Assembly: GCA_000435175.1 (NCBI GenBank)
Contig: FR880015.1
Coordinates: 19,683-56,359, forward strand
DNA: 36,677 nucleotides
Direction of reading: 5' to 3'
From: Clostridium sp. CAG:245
GTDB taxonomy: Bacteria; Bacillota; Clostridia; TANB77; CAG-508
Under the pieces are notes generated by a model that had not been told where the DNA came from, did not search any database, and saw nothing but the letters and a program-made list of their open reading frames with translations. The position numbers and the translations under genes are program-made. Below are positions 1-7,602 of this stretch, piece after piece; the first letter of the stretch is position 1; the number at the start of each line of letters is the position of its first letter.

Positions 1-579
1 TATGGCTCGAGAGGTTCGGAAGTTACACAAATTCAAACCAAGTTAAAAAGATGGGGATATTATTCTGGAAGTATTGATGGAATTTATGGCTCTGAAACGT
101 TAGCAGCTGTTAAGTATTTTCAAAGAAAAAACGGATTAACAGTTGACGGAATTGCCGGGAAAAAGACACTAGAGGCAATGGGAATATTTAATTCTAGCGG
201 TAATTCAAACTCTAGCAACAGCACGAGTAGCAGCAATTTAAATCTGCTTGCAAGAACTGTGTACAGTGAGGCAAGGGGAGAACCATATGCAGGGCAAGTT
301 GCAGTTGCAGCTGTTGTACTAAATAGAGTAAAAAACAGTTCGTTTCCAAACACAATAGCAGGAGTAATATACCAAAAGGGTGCGTTCACGGCTGTATCAG
401 ATGGTCAAATTAATTTAACACCAAACCAAACAGCATACAATGCTGCAAGAGATGCACTAAATGGTTGGGATCCATCATATGGCTCAATATACTACTTCAA
501 TCCAAGCACTGCAACAAATGCATGGATTTGGTCAAGACCGCATGTTGTTACAATAGGAAAACATAGATTTTGTAAATAG
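1..579 (+). CDS. sleB: SleB-type spore cortex-lytic cell wall hydrolase, 5' end missing
   Basis: The reading frame is already open at base 1, so this is the C-terminal 192 residues of a longer protein. The first ~60 residues form a peptidoglycan-binding repeat (VTQIQTKLKRWGYYSG, then TLAAVKYFQRKNGL and VDGIAGKKTL). After a Ser/Asn-rich linker (residues ~62-80) comes a Hydrolase_2/SleB domain starting LARTVYSEARGEPY; the Glu of SEARGE is the expected catalytic acid of this lytic transglycosylase family. In sporeformers SleB degrades muramic-lactam cortex during germination; vegetative CwlJ/SleB-like homologues also exist, so the spore role is inferred. The signal peptide cannot be seen because the start lies upstream of the window. 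The gene ends 67 bp before yqeG, which has its own promoter. Confidence 0.9.
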   Translation, partial: YGSRGSEVTQIQTKLKRWGYYSGSIDGIYGSETLAAVKYFQRKNGLTVDGIAGKKTLEAMGIFNSSGNSNSSNSTSSSNLNLLARTVYSEARGEPYAGQVAVAAVVLNRVKNSSFPNTIAGVIYQKGAFTAVSDGQINLTPNQTAYNAARDALNGWDPSYGSIYYFNPSTATNAWIWSRPHVVTIGKHRFCK

Positions 580-589
580 CAATAAATGC

Positions 590-618
590 TTGACAAACCT
601 CCAACATATTGATAATAT
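590..618 (+). promoter_or_regulatory. SigA-type promoter of yqeG
   Basis: TTGACA at 590-595 and TAATAT at 613-618 with a 17-bp spacer. It lies just after the sleB stop and about 30 bp before yqeG, whose Shine-Dalgarno (AGGAGG) directly precedes the ATG. Confidence 0.7.
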
Positions 619-646
619 AAAGTAGCAGAAATATTAGGAGGATACA

Positions 647-1135
647 ATGATTTTTTACCCTAAAAGTTACTTTAAAAACATATTAGAAATAGATATGAAC
701 TTTATAGAAAAAAATAATATAAAGGCTATTCTATTGGACATAGACAACACCATGATAGACACAGATAATAACATTTTGGAAGGACTTGAAGATTGGGTTG
801 AAGAAGCAAAAAAACATGGTATAAAATTCTGTATTCTATCTAATACAAATAAAAAGAAAAAAGCAGAAAAAATGTCAAAAAAGTTGGAGGTTCCATATAT
901 TTATTTTGCTAAAAAACCATTAAAATTTGGCTTTAATAGGGCAAAGAAAATAGTACAAGAAAATAGCGAAAATATAGCTGTAATTGGAGACCAAATACTA
1001 ACAGACGTGCTTGGAGCAAACAGGAGCCATATGTACTCTATTTTAGTTGAACCACTTGCCGAAAAAGACATTTTTGTAACAAGATTTAATAGATTAATAG
1101 AAAGACAAATTTTAAAAAAATATAAACAAAAGTAA
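647..1135 (+). CDS. yqeG: YqeG-family HAD IIIA phosphatase
   Basis: A 162-residue cytoplasmic HAD-superfamily protein. Motif I is LLDIDNTMID, with Asp31 as nucleophile and Asp33 as acid/base; motif II is CILSNT; the C-terminal metal-binding motif is AVIGDQILTDVLGANR. Length and motif order match the YqeG family (HAD subfamily IIIA), whose physiological substrate is not settled. In Bacillus yqeG begins a conserved cluster, whereas here it is followed 13 bp later by a prepilin peptidase, so the two are probably co-transcribed. Start chosen at the ATG after a strong AGGAGG site. Confidence 0.9.
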   Translation: MIFYPKSYFKNILEIDMNFIEKNNIKAILLDIDNTMIDTDNNILEGLEDWVEEAKKHGIKFCILSNTNKKKKAEKMSKKLEVPYIYFAKKPLKFGFNRAKKIVQENSENIAVIGDQILTDVLGANRSHMYSILVEPLAEKDIFVTRFNRLIERQILKKYKQK

Positions 1136-1148
1136 AAGAGGTATTTAA

Positions 1149-1892
1149 ATGTACATTAACAATATAAACATATTATATTATTTATTTTTAGGAATTATTG
1201 GACTTGGAATTGGTCAATTTGTGGCATGGAGTACAGTAAGACTTCCAGATTATAAAAAAGTTTTCGTAAGAGAATTTTTTACAATTTATTTAAAAAATGA
1301 AAAACCTAAATACATATACATGGTGGCAATGGCACTACTGTATGTTGGAGTTTTGTATTTGTATGGATTTCAAATAAAAACATTAGCGTATCTAGCCTTA
1401 ATACCAATGTTAATTAGTGCCTTAGCAATAGATTATAGATTGAAAATAATTCCTAACAGATTGAATTTAACAATTTTTGAAGTTGGACTAGTTTACACAT
1501 TCGTAGAAGGAATTGTAAACATAAATATAGCCATAGACATGCTACTTGGAATGGTTGCTGGAGCTGGAATTTTCTTATTTATAACATTAGTAGGAGGCTT
1601 AATTGCAGGGAAAGAAGCAATGGGGTTCGGAGACGTAAAACTAATGGGAGCACTTGGTTTATTCTTCGGCTGGAGAACAATAATTATAATTTCACTTATT
1701 GCCTTCTTATTAGGAGCAATAATTGGAGTAGCATTAATAATTTGTAAGAGAAAAACAGGAGATGAGTATATTCCATTTGGTCCATTTATAGTAATAGCAA
1801 CAATAATTGCAATATTTGTACCATTTAATGTATTATTCTTTGTATTAATTAAGATATTTACACTAGGAACGTATAAGGCACAATTAATATAG
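1149..1892 (+). CDS. Prepilin peptidase (A24 family)
   Basis: A 247-residue polytopic membrane protein. The two catalytic aspartates of the A24 aspartyl proteases are visible: Asp95 in ALAIDYRLKIIPN and Asp162 in MGFGDVKLMGALG. The N-terminal part keeps the RLP motif (STVRLPDYKK) but lacks the paired CxxC zinc motifs of the PilD methyltransferase region, so methylation may be absent. This enzyme cleaves type IV prepilins at the Gly before the hydrophobic helix. No pilus ATPase or platform protein is nearby, but three proteins with prepilin-type N-termini are encoded at 17816-23667 and are plausible substrates. It probably shares the yqeG promoter. Confidence 0.9.
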   Translation: MYINNINILYYLFLGIIGLGIGQFVAWSTVRLPDYKKVFVREFFTIYLKNEKPKYIYMVAMALLYVGVLYLYGFQIKTLAYLALIPMLISALAIDYRLKIIPNRLNLTIFEVGLVYTFVEGIVNINIAIDMLLGMVAGAGIFLFITLVGGLIAGKEAMGFGDVKLMGALGLFFGWRTIIIISLIAFLLGAIIGVALIICKRKTGDEYIPFGPFIVIATIIAIFVPFNVLFFVLIKIFTLGTYKAQLI

Positions 1893-1897
1893 TAGGA

Positions 1898-2010
1898 TGT
1901 TAAATAATTATAATTTTGACTGCATCAAATATTATCTCAAACACGGTTACATATACAAAGTATGTGCCAATGAAATTTCATTTCCGTTGTCAAAATTTAA
2001 TTCTTTAACA
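1898..2010. repeat. Long imperfect inverted repeat with two internal hairpins
   Basis: A 23-base left arm (1898-1920, beginning TGTTAAATAATT) and a 22-base right arm (1989-2010, ending TTCTTTAACA) are reverse complements with a few differences. Between them lie ACGG/CCGT pairing, a small ACATA/TATGT hairpin and the perfect palindrome AATGAAATTTCATT. The whole could fold as a branched structure. It sits between the prepilin peptidase and the aminopeptidase gene. It could be a MITE-like element or a structured RNA/terminator; no transposase or coding sequence is present. A good -10 (TATAAT, 2023-2028) follows directly and may serve the next gene. Confidence 0.55.
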
Positions 2011-2048
2011 ACCTAAAACTCGTATAATAGAAGGGGATGCAGTAAAAA

Positions 2049-3116
2049 ATGAACAATAATATTCGCTGGCTAAGAGATAAAATAAAAATGTTAGATATGC
2101 AAGGCATAATAATTTCTAATCCGATAAATATAAAATACTTAACTGGAATCGAAGCAGATGGTGTGTTTTTAATTACGCCTAAAGAAAATATTTACATAAC
2201 AGATGGAAGATATGTAGAAGCTGTAAATAATACTTTAACATTAAATGATGAAATAGTTGTGTATGATATGCAAGACATATCAAGAGATGACTATGAAAAT
2301 TTCTTCTTGTTTTGTGAAAATGTTGGCTTTGAAGAGGAATATGTTACATATGCAAAATATAAAGACTTTATGCACAGATATAAAATAAACAATTTGGAAG
2401 AAACAGAGGGAATAATCGAAAAACAAAGAATGATTAAAGATCCAGAAGAAATAGAGCTTATAGAAAAAGCTTGTAAAATTACGGACGATTGCTTTAATCA
2501 TTTAAAGAATTTTATAAAAATTGGATTAACTGAAAAACAAATTGCAAAAGAAATTGACGATTTTTTCATAGACAATGGTGCAGAAGACGTTGCTTTTAGT
2601 ACAATTGTTGCGTCTGGTAAAAATTCATCTATGCCACATGCAGTACCAACAAATAAAAAAATAGAGGCAGGAGACCCAATAACAATAGATATGGGGTGTA
2701 AATACAAAGGATATTGTTCAGATATGACAAGAACGATATTTGCAGGATATGTACCAGAAGAAGTAAAACCAGTATATGAACTAGTTTTAAAAAATCAGAG
2801 ACAGGTAATTAACGAAATGAAAGAAGGAGTAAACCTAAAGCTTGTAAGCAGAATGGTTGAAAACGATTTTAAATTACACGGATATGATTTAATACATGCG
2901 TTAGGACATGGTGTAGGATTACAGATACACGAATTCCCATATGCAAGTACTAGAGTTGACTTTGTGTTAAAAAATAATATGATAGTAACAGATGAACCAG
3001 GAATATATATACCAAATCAATTTGGTGTAAGAATAGAAGACACAGTGCTTGTAAACAGGGGAATGAGTACAAGTTTAACAAAGTCAGAAAAAGATTATGT
3101 GGTTGTAGACGAATAA
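2049..3116 (+). CDS. Xaa-Pro aminopeptidase family M24B (PepP/YqhT-like)
   Basis: A 355-residue cytoplasmic metallopeptidase that removes N-terminal residues preceding proline. An N-terminal creatinase-like domain (residues ~1-125) precedes the pita-bread catalytic domain. The five dinuclear-metal ligands are readable: the Asp of TIDMG (~214), Asp of SDMTRT (~225), His of LGHGVGLQIHE (~288), Glu of DEPGIYIP and Glu of VRIEDTVLV. Location directly upstream of efp matches the yqhT-efp order of Bacillus subtilis, supporting the assignment. The Shine-Dalgarno is AAGGGG. A -10-like TATAAT lies at 2023-2028, but its -35 is weak. Confidence 0.92.
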   Translation: MNNNIRWLRDKIKMLDMQGIIISNPINIKYLTGIEADGVFLITPKENIYITDGRYVEAVNNTLTLNDEIVVYDMQDISRDDYENFFLFCENVGFEEEYVTYAKYKDFMHRYKINNLEETEGIIEKQRMIKDPEEIELIEKACKITDDCFNHLKNFIKIGLTEKQIAKEIDDFFIDNGAEDVAFSTIVASGKNSSMPHAVPTNKKIEAGDPITIDMGCKYKGYCSDMTRTIFAGYVPEEVKPVYELVLKNQRQVINEMKEGVNLKLVSRMVENDFKLHGYDLIHALGHGVGLQIHEFPYASTRVDFVLKNNMIVTDEPGIYIPNQFGVRIEDTVLVNRGMSTSLTKSEKDYVVVDE

Positions 3117-3120
3117 AATT

Positions 3121-3250
3121 AGTTAAAATGAGACATATTCACTTTTTACGAAATTTCAACATGTTGTGCTTGGTCGGAGCTCCTCCGAACTCCTCAAAAT
3201 GTGCACTTCCAGTTGAATTTCTAAAAAGTGAATATATCTCACATTAAACT
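3121..3250. repeat. 130-bp imperfect inverted repeat (MITE-like or structured RNA)
   Basis: The 40-base left arm (3121-3160) is nearly the reverse complement of the right arm (3212-3250), sharing AGACATATTCACTTTTTA on the left. The core is more GC-rich and holds a hairpin TCGGAG/CTCCGA plus GTGC/GCAC pairing. Any transcript through it would form one long branched stem. It starts 4 bp after the aminopeptidase stop and ends before the efp promoter, so it may also end the upstream transcript. No T-tract follows, so it is not a classical terminator. No protein is encoded. Confidence 0.6.
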
Positions 3251-3287
3251 AGCAAATTTGAAAGACTGAAAAAAAGTGCTACAACAC

Positions 3288-3316
3288 TTGATTTTTCGCC
3301 TAAAATATGGTATGAT
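3288..3316 (+). promoter_or_regulatory. SigA-type promoter of efp
   Basis: TTGATT (3288-3293), 17-bp spacer, TATGAT (3311-3316). It lies about 70 bp before the efp start, which is preceded by AAAGGGG. Confidence 0.65.
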
Positions 3317-3385
3317 TACATAGTCGCGTTTTAATGAGATGAAAAATTAAAAAATATAATAAAAAACTAGAAAGGGGTAATAATA

Positions 3386-3952
3386 ATGGCAAGCGTATAT
3401 TCAGCAGGCGATTTTAGAAACGGAACAACATTTGAAATGGATGGAAATGTATTCAGAGTAGTAGAATTCCAACATGTAAAACCAGGAAAGGGATCAGCAT
3501 TCGTAAGAACAAAATTAAAAAATGTAATATCAGGAGCAGTTATAGAAAAAACATTTAACCCATCAGAAAAATATCCAGCAGCTCAAATAGAGAAAAAAGA
3601 AATGCAATATTTATACAATGATGAAGATTTATACTACTTCATGGATAATGATACATATGAGCAAATACCTTTAAACAAAGAACAAATAGGAGATGCATTA
3701 AAATTCATAAAGGAAAACATGAGTGTAACAATGCTTTCATATAAAGGAAGCGTATTTGCAGTAGAACCACCAATGTTTGTTGAGTTAGAAGTTAAATATA
3801 CAGAACCAGGATTTGCTGGAAACACAACAACAACATCTGGAAAACCTGCAACATTAGAAAATGGATATGAACTTACAGTTCCAATGTTTGTTAACATCGG
3901 TGATGTTATAAAAATAGACACAAGAACTGGAGAATACATGGAAAGAGTTTAA
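3386..3952 (+). CDS. efp: Translation elongation factor P
   Basis: A 188-residue protein of normal EF-P length with three beta-barrel domains: KOW-like domain (residues ~1-65), OB domain (~66-128) and C-terminal OB domain (~129-188). The tip loop reads VKPGKGSAFVR; its lysine is the usual modified residue. The C-terminal signature around VPMFVNIGDVIKIDTRTGEY is typical. EF-P binds between the P and E sites of stalled ribosomes and promotes peptide bonds at polyproline. It follows the M24 peptidase gene as in Bacillus but has its own promoter. No EF-P modification enzyme is seen in the window. Confidence 0.97.
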   Translation: MASVYSAGDFRNGTTFEMDGNVFRVVEFQHVKPGKGSAFVRTKLKNVISGAVIEKTFNPSEKYPAAQIEKKEMQYLYNDEDLYYFMDNDTYEQIPLNKEQIGDALKFIKENMSVTMLSYKGSVFAVEPPMFVELEVKYTEPGFAGNTTTTSGKPATLENGYELTVPMFVNIGDVIKIDTRTGEYMERV

Positions 3953-4024
3953 TTTTGGTTGAACTCGAAACATTAAAAATTTAAATTAATATAAAAATAT
4001 TAATTTAAAGGAAGGATAAATTAT

Positions 4025-4537
4025 ATGGCAGAATTTAGTGAAAAATATTCTAAAATAATAAAGGATATAGAAAAAAGTATCTCTGATGAGAAAGAAAGAG
4101 AAATCGTTTTGAAAAAAGTTTCTGAACTTTCATTCATGTATATGGATGTAATTGATAGAATTTCAAATGTTAATTCAGAGAGAATGGATGACATTGAAAA
4201 ACATCAAGATAAATTAGACGAAAAAATAGGCAAGGTAAAAGATACAGTTGACTTAATAAAAAAAGATATTTATGAAGATGAAGACTATGATTTTGAAATA
4301 GTTTGCCCATATTGCAATCATGAATTTGTTGCAGACATAGAAGATGAATTAAAAGAAGAAATCGAATGCCCAGAATGTCATAACAAAATAGAGCTAGACT
4401 GGGATGGAGAAGACGATGATTGCTGTTCAGGTGGATGCTGTGGATGCGGACATCATGACGAATGTGGTTGTGATGAAGACGAAGAAGATAGCGATACTGA
4501 TAACGAAGAAAAAGACGATAATGATGATGACATGTAA
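4025..4537 (+). CDS. CD1247-like zinc-ribbon protein with acidic Cys-rich tail
   Basis: A 170-residue soluble protein of unknown function. Residues ~1-90 are predominantly charged and helical, with coiled-coil character. A zinc-ribbon-like part follows with CPYC and CPEC pairs (~residues 98-121). Next is a short cluster CCSGGCCGCGHHDECGC, then an almost purely Asp/Glu tail. The N-terminal half resembles the clostridial 'CD1247 N-terminal domain' family often found beside efp; that assignment is from recall. Metal binding by the Cys/His cluster is inferred. It is preceded by GGAAGG and followed by a terminator, so it may be co-transcribed with efp (72-bp gap). Confidence 0.75.
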   Translation: MAEFSEKYSKIIKDIEKSISDEKEREIVLKKVSELSFMYMDVIDRISNVNSERMDDIEKHQDKLDEKIGKVKDTVDLIKKDIYEDEDYDFEIVCPYCNHEFVADIEDELKEEIECPECHNKIELDWDGEDDDCCSGGCCGCGHHDECGCDEDEEDSDTDNEEKDDNDDDM

Positions 4538-4546
4538 TTTAAATAA

Positions 4547-4577
4547 AAATCTATAAGAGAAATCTTGTAGATTTTTT
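4547..4577 (+). terminator. Rho-independent terminator after the CD1247-like gene
   Basis: Stem AAATCTATAAGA / TCTTGTAGATTT with a GAAA loop, running into a T-tract (TTTTTTGTTTT). Confidence 0.8.
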
Positions 4578-4587
4578 GTTTTGGGTA

Positions 4588-4616
4588 TTGCACAAATCTA
4601 ATTTTTATGCTATTAT
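4588..4616 (+). promoter_or_regulatory. Promoter of tRNA-Trp
   Basis: TTGCAC (4588-4593), 17-bp spacer, TATTAT (4611-4616). Predicted transcription start is a few bases before the tRNA. Confidence 0.7.
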
Positions 4617-4629
4617 TATAAGGTCAGTT

Positions 4630-4704
4630 AGGGGTATGGTGTCAGTGGTAGCATGCCGGTCTCCAAAACCGTTGGGCTGAGTTCGAGTCTTAGTACCCCT
4701 GCCA
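4630..4704 (+). tRNA. trnW: tRNA-Trp (anticodon CCA), CCA end encoded
   Basis: Acceptor strands AGGGGTA (4630-4636) and TACCCCT (4694-4700) pair fully. The discriminator is G and CCA is encoded at 4702-4704. The anticodon loop CTCCAAA carries CCA, reading UGG. The T-loop GTTCGAGTC is present. One mismatch (C-T) is at the base of the anticodon stem. It is a single-gene unit with its own promoter and terminator. Confidence 0.95.
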
Positions 4705-4721
4705 CATAATAAATTAGAAGG

Positions 4722-4744
4722 TAAAGCCGTAAGGCTTTATTTTT
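4722..4744 (+). terminator. Terminator of tRNA-Trp
   Basis: Stem TAAAGCC / GGCTTTA with loop GTAA, followed by TTTTTGTTTT. It sits between the tRNA and the 3' end of the convergent M23 gene. Confidence 0.75.
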
Positions 4745-4747
4745 GTT

Positions 4748-5309
4748 TTAGAGCGTATTGAAAAAGTTTAGCGGATTTACCGCTAAACCATCTTTTTTTA
4801 TTGTTAAATGTAAATGGCAACCGAGTAGTAGCCCCATTAGTTGGTTCCCCTAAAGAATCCTTGTATGGATTGTTTATAATGCCATACACATTTTTGGGAC
4901 CAACATTGGCAATTATTTGGCCAGCTACTACTGTGTCATACTTGGATACAATAAAGTTTGGAGAAACGTGACAATAAGAAACTTTTATGTCATCATTTTC
5001 AACTACTATTGTATATCCTCCACCAGCTCCCCAGCTTGCAAATGTAACAGTGCCGGAACAAACTGCAAGAATATTAGTTCCTTCTGGTGCTGGTATGTCT
5101 ATTCCAGAATGATAAGTTGAGGCACCAGAGGTAGGAGAGTTTCTATAGCCAAAATAAGAGCTAATGTACGTGTAGCCATCTAAAGGCCACATAAAATTAT
5201 CTTCTAGTGTGGCATTTGAGTTTTGAGTGATAAGAAAAAATACTAATATAATAAATATAAGCATAATAGAAAAATATCCACTGATAAATTTAAAAAAACT
5301 ATTAAACAA
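4748..5309 (-). pseudogene. M23 (LytM) peptidase, frameshifted just before the HxH motif
   Basis: Begins at TTG 5307-5309 with AGGAGG 5 bases upstream. It has an N-terminal membrane anchor (residues ~12-28) and a LytM domain with the first zinc motif HSGID and the strand SYCHVSP. As read, the frame then gives TTRLPFTFNNKKRW and stops at 4737, with no second zinc motif. Skipping one base (G4823 on the plus strand) restores TTGCHLHLTIKKDGLAVNP and stops at 4748, the canonical M23 ending. So the intact gene would be an anchored cell-wall endopeptidase, and this copy lacks the HxH pair. It lies in one unit with gtrA upstream. The extra base may be a true mutation or an assembly error. Confidence 0.85.
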
Positions 5310-5365
5310 GATAACCTCCTTTGGAAAATATCTATATTAATAGTTTTTGGTATTTTAATTAATTA

Positions 5366-5818
5366 TTATTTTGACTTTTTAAATGCAAAGAACTTACTAA
5401 TGAAGAAGTTTAAGATTATAACGATTACTGTTACAACCATTTTAACTGCCATCTGCCAGAAATTACTTGCACTTACAACAGGTATTAAGAATAGAAGTGC
5501 ATCAAGGCCAAATTCTAAAACCATAGTAAATGCTCTTCCAGCAATAAATTTCCAGAATTCTTTAAATTTTTCATTAAATCCTTTTGCTTCAGAATGAAAA
5601 ACTAAATCTTTATTGGTAATATAAGCAACAAGAACTGCTGCAATAATAGCAATTGCATTTGCAACATTTTTATCTAGGTTAGAAAAAGCTTTAGTTAAAA
5701 TTGCAAATGTTCCCCAATTTATAATAGTTGTTAGTACGCCAAAAACTGCGTATAATATAACTTCTTTAGTACAAAATTTTTGTATTAATCCTTTTATTTT
5801 TTCAGTTAAATTTTTCAT
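5366..5818 (-). CDS. GtrA-like membrane protein
   Basis: A 150-residue protein with four predicted membrane helices. The first contains VLTTIINWGTFAIL, a typical GtrA start region, and the last ends in NFFISKFFAFKKSK. GtrA-family proteins are thought to help flip or retain lipid-linked sugars for glycosylation of wall polymers; the substrate here is unknown. It is the first gene of a minus-strand pair with the M23 peptidase (56-bp gap). No glycosyltransferase partner is adjacent. Confidence 0.85.
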   Translation of the reverse strand: MKNLTEKIKGLIQKFCTKEVILYAVFGVLTTIINWGTFAILTKAFSNLDKNVANAIAIIAAVLVAYITNKDLVFHSEAKGFNEKFKEFWKFIAGRAFTMVLEFGLDALLFLIPVVSASNFWQMAVKMVVTVIVIILNFFISKFFAFKKSK

Positions 5819-5904
5819 AATAACCCCATTTCATTAATATTAAAAATAATAACATACAATTTGAAGTTTGTCTATAATTTTTATATTTTTTGCAAAACAA
5901 AGAT

Positions 5905-5948
5905 AAAAAATGCCCAAGGTAGTAAACAATTTAGTCTACTACCTTGGG
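5905..5948 (-). terminator. Terminator of the unknown minus-strand gene
   Basis: A 12-bp stem CCCAAGGTAGTA / TACTACCTTGGG (5913-5948), followed on the minus strand by CATTTTTTATC. Confidence 0.85.
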
Positions 5949-5985
5949 TGCTTCAAAGGTATGTGGGGTATGTCTACCACGTTTT

Positions 5986-7080
5986 TCATGCCCCTCTTTC
6001 GAGAATTGCTTTGATGCTGAGCCAGCTTTCAATTTTGGGTAACGTATCTATAACTTCGTTATAGTCGTAGCCACGCATTTTTAAAGCCTTCACAGCGGTT
6101 GAGAACTCTGCAAAATCTTTTGCAAAATTTGCATTTGATGCAATTGCAACAAATTTTTTGAATACCTCGATATCATCGAGAATATTACCAACTGTCGGAT
6201 GACGTTCGATGTCCTTTTCATCGTTAAGCGTTGCTTTGAAGGCAGACAGCTGAATTCTAAGAGGAGAATCAGAACGGTTAGGTTCTTTCGAGACAGCATT
6301 TTCCATATTACTAGAAGCAGATGGAAGAGTCTTGTTTGGCTCATAAATGATGTCATCTTCGTTAAAAGAAGTAACCTCAGTAGAATTTTCGTATTTAGCT
6401 CCAGTGGTCACTTTATTGGTGGTAATCGAATTAGATTCAATCGACAACCAAAGTGCCTTCAAATAATTATGCAATACTGCTGCATGTTTCATAAAGAATT
6501 CTGCTTGATAAAACTGAAATCCTATTGCCCGAAGTCCTCCAAAGATATTTTTAGAGGAACTGCTCAGAAGATAAAAAATCCTATTCATGTCATATTCAGA
6601 AGAACTAAGACATTTATTGTAACAATAAGAACATGCTACATATGTCAAGATTTCATCATACGACAACGCTTTGAAGAGCGACTTGTAAGCTTTTTGGCAG
6701 CTCTCTGGATATTGAACCTTTAAAAAGTTCGGATGAACTTTTCGGCGTTGGTATCGAAGTTCGTTACGCAATGGTTTAATCATCGCTTTAGAAATTTCAA
6801 TGGAGCGTTCTGCTATAGGGAGTTCGTTTTCGAGAATGTCTTCATTGAAGTATTCAATTTTTTCTCGAATCCCTAACTTGTGCAATCCTCCAAAAGGACT
6901 GAGTGTTAGCAGAAGAAGAACATCTGCTGCGTAAATGTCATCGGAATTGTTGACAAACTTGAAAAAGATGTCAACTAGTTGGTTTTGCCAATGTTTAGGC
7001 AATTCGTCAAACTGACTCTGGAATTTACTCCGAAAGATAATCGGAGCATTGCTTGTACGAATAATTGTTGTTTTTTTCAT
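5986..7080 (-). CDS. Unknown 364-residue protein, compositional outlier
   Basis: I do not recognise this protein. Start placed at the ATG at 7078-7080 (MKKTTIIRTSN) because AAGGAG lies just upstream and a consensus promoter at 7144-7172 leaves a ~60-nt leader; a start at 7143 would fall almost at the transcription start. There is no signal peptide or membrane helix. Residues ~1-220 look helical, with a cysteine cluster CSYCYNKC; a polar linker (~225-290) precedes a helical C-terminus. Codon use differs from neighbours, with frequent CGT/CGA arginine and higher GC, suggesting transfer. It is a monocistronic unit with its own terminator, divergent from ssrA. Confidence 0.7.
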   Translation of the reverse strand: MKKTTIIRTSNAPIIFRSKFQSQFDELPKHWQNQLVDIFFKFVNNSDDIYAADVLLLLTLSPFGGLHKLGIREKIEYFNEDILENELPIAERSIEISKAMIKPLRNELRYQRRKVHPNFLKVQYPESCQKAYKSLFKALSYDEILTYVACSYCYNKCLSSSEYDMNRIFYLLSSSSKNIFGGLRAIGFQFYQAEFFMKHAAVLHNYLKALWLSIESNSITTNKVTTGAKYENSTEVTSFNEDDIIYEPNKTLPSASSNMENAVSKEPNRSDSPLRIQLSAFKATLNDEKDIERHPTVGNILDDIEVFKKFVAIASNANFAKDFAEFSTAVKALKMRGYDYNEVIDTLPKIESWLSIKAILERGA

Positions 7081-7143
7081 ACACAATTCTCCTTTTTTTT
7101 GCATTTTTGTGTTTGTAATGTGAGGCAAAAGCCTATACATCAT

Positions 7144-7172
7144 ATTATACGCTATTTTCTATATTATGTCAA
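7144..7172 (-). promoter_or_regulatory. Consensus SigA promoter of the unknown gene
   Basis: On the minus strand TTGACA (7167-7172), 17-bp spacer, TATAAT (7144-7149): a perfect consensus. It fixes the gene start at 7080. Confidence 0.88.
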
Positions 7173-7201
7173 ACAAAAAATAACTTATATTGGAAAAATG
7201 A

Positions 7202-7230
7202 TGGACATTAAATAAAAACTGGTGTATAAT
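7202..7230 (+). promoter_or_regulatory. Promoter of ssrA
   Basis: TGGACA (7202-7207), 17-bp spacer, TATAAT (7225-7230), 10 bp before the tmRNA 5' end. Confidence 0.8.
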
Positions 7231-7240
7231 AATTACATAT

Positions 7241-7602
7241 GGGGATGTATTTGGTTTTCGACAGTATCCCAGAAGTATATGTAGCGAGTAGTGGATGGCT
7301 GCTTCGGCCACTATAAAAAAGCAGAAATAAAAATAAACGCTGATAATACAGAATTAGCATACGCTGCCTAAGTTTAGGTAGCTCGTCTTACTAGGAAGGC
7401 CTACGGTCTTAGATAAGGCGTCAATTAGTAGGATAACAACACTGCTTTAGCCATTAAAGCAGTAGGTAAAACAAATGGCTACTTGTAAAAATCGTTTGTT
7501 TGTTAATGAATTTTACAGGGAAAATTAAATAACAAACTGCACTCGGAGAAACATATATGGAAAGAATATTGGACAGGGGTTCAACTCCCCTCATCTCCAC
7601 CA
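7241..7602 (+). ncRNA. ssrA: Transfer-messenger RNA (tmRNA)
   Basis: The 5' end GGGGATGTATTTGGTTTTCG and the 3' end GGTTCAACTCCCC...CATCTCCACCA form the tRNA-Ala-like acceptor and T-arm, giving ~362 nt. The tag reading frame ends LAYAA-stop, with TAA at 7369-7371. If resumption is at GCA 7321 the tag is AEIKINADNTELAYAA; a later resume codon would give a shorter tag, and I cannot decide from sequence alone. The hydrophobic AA end is what tail-specific proteases recognise. tmRNA rescues ribosomes stalled on broken mRNA. Its 3' end is duplicated downstream, as when integrases use ssrA as attachment site. Confidence 0.95.

Noticed and set aside
6199..6723. Plus-strand frame of 174 codons opposite the unknown gene
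   Set aside because: The minus-strand gene has a perfect promoter, ribosome site and terminator; the opposite frame has none.
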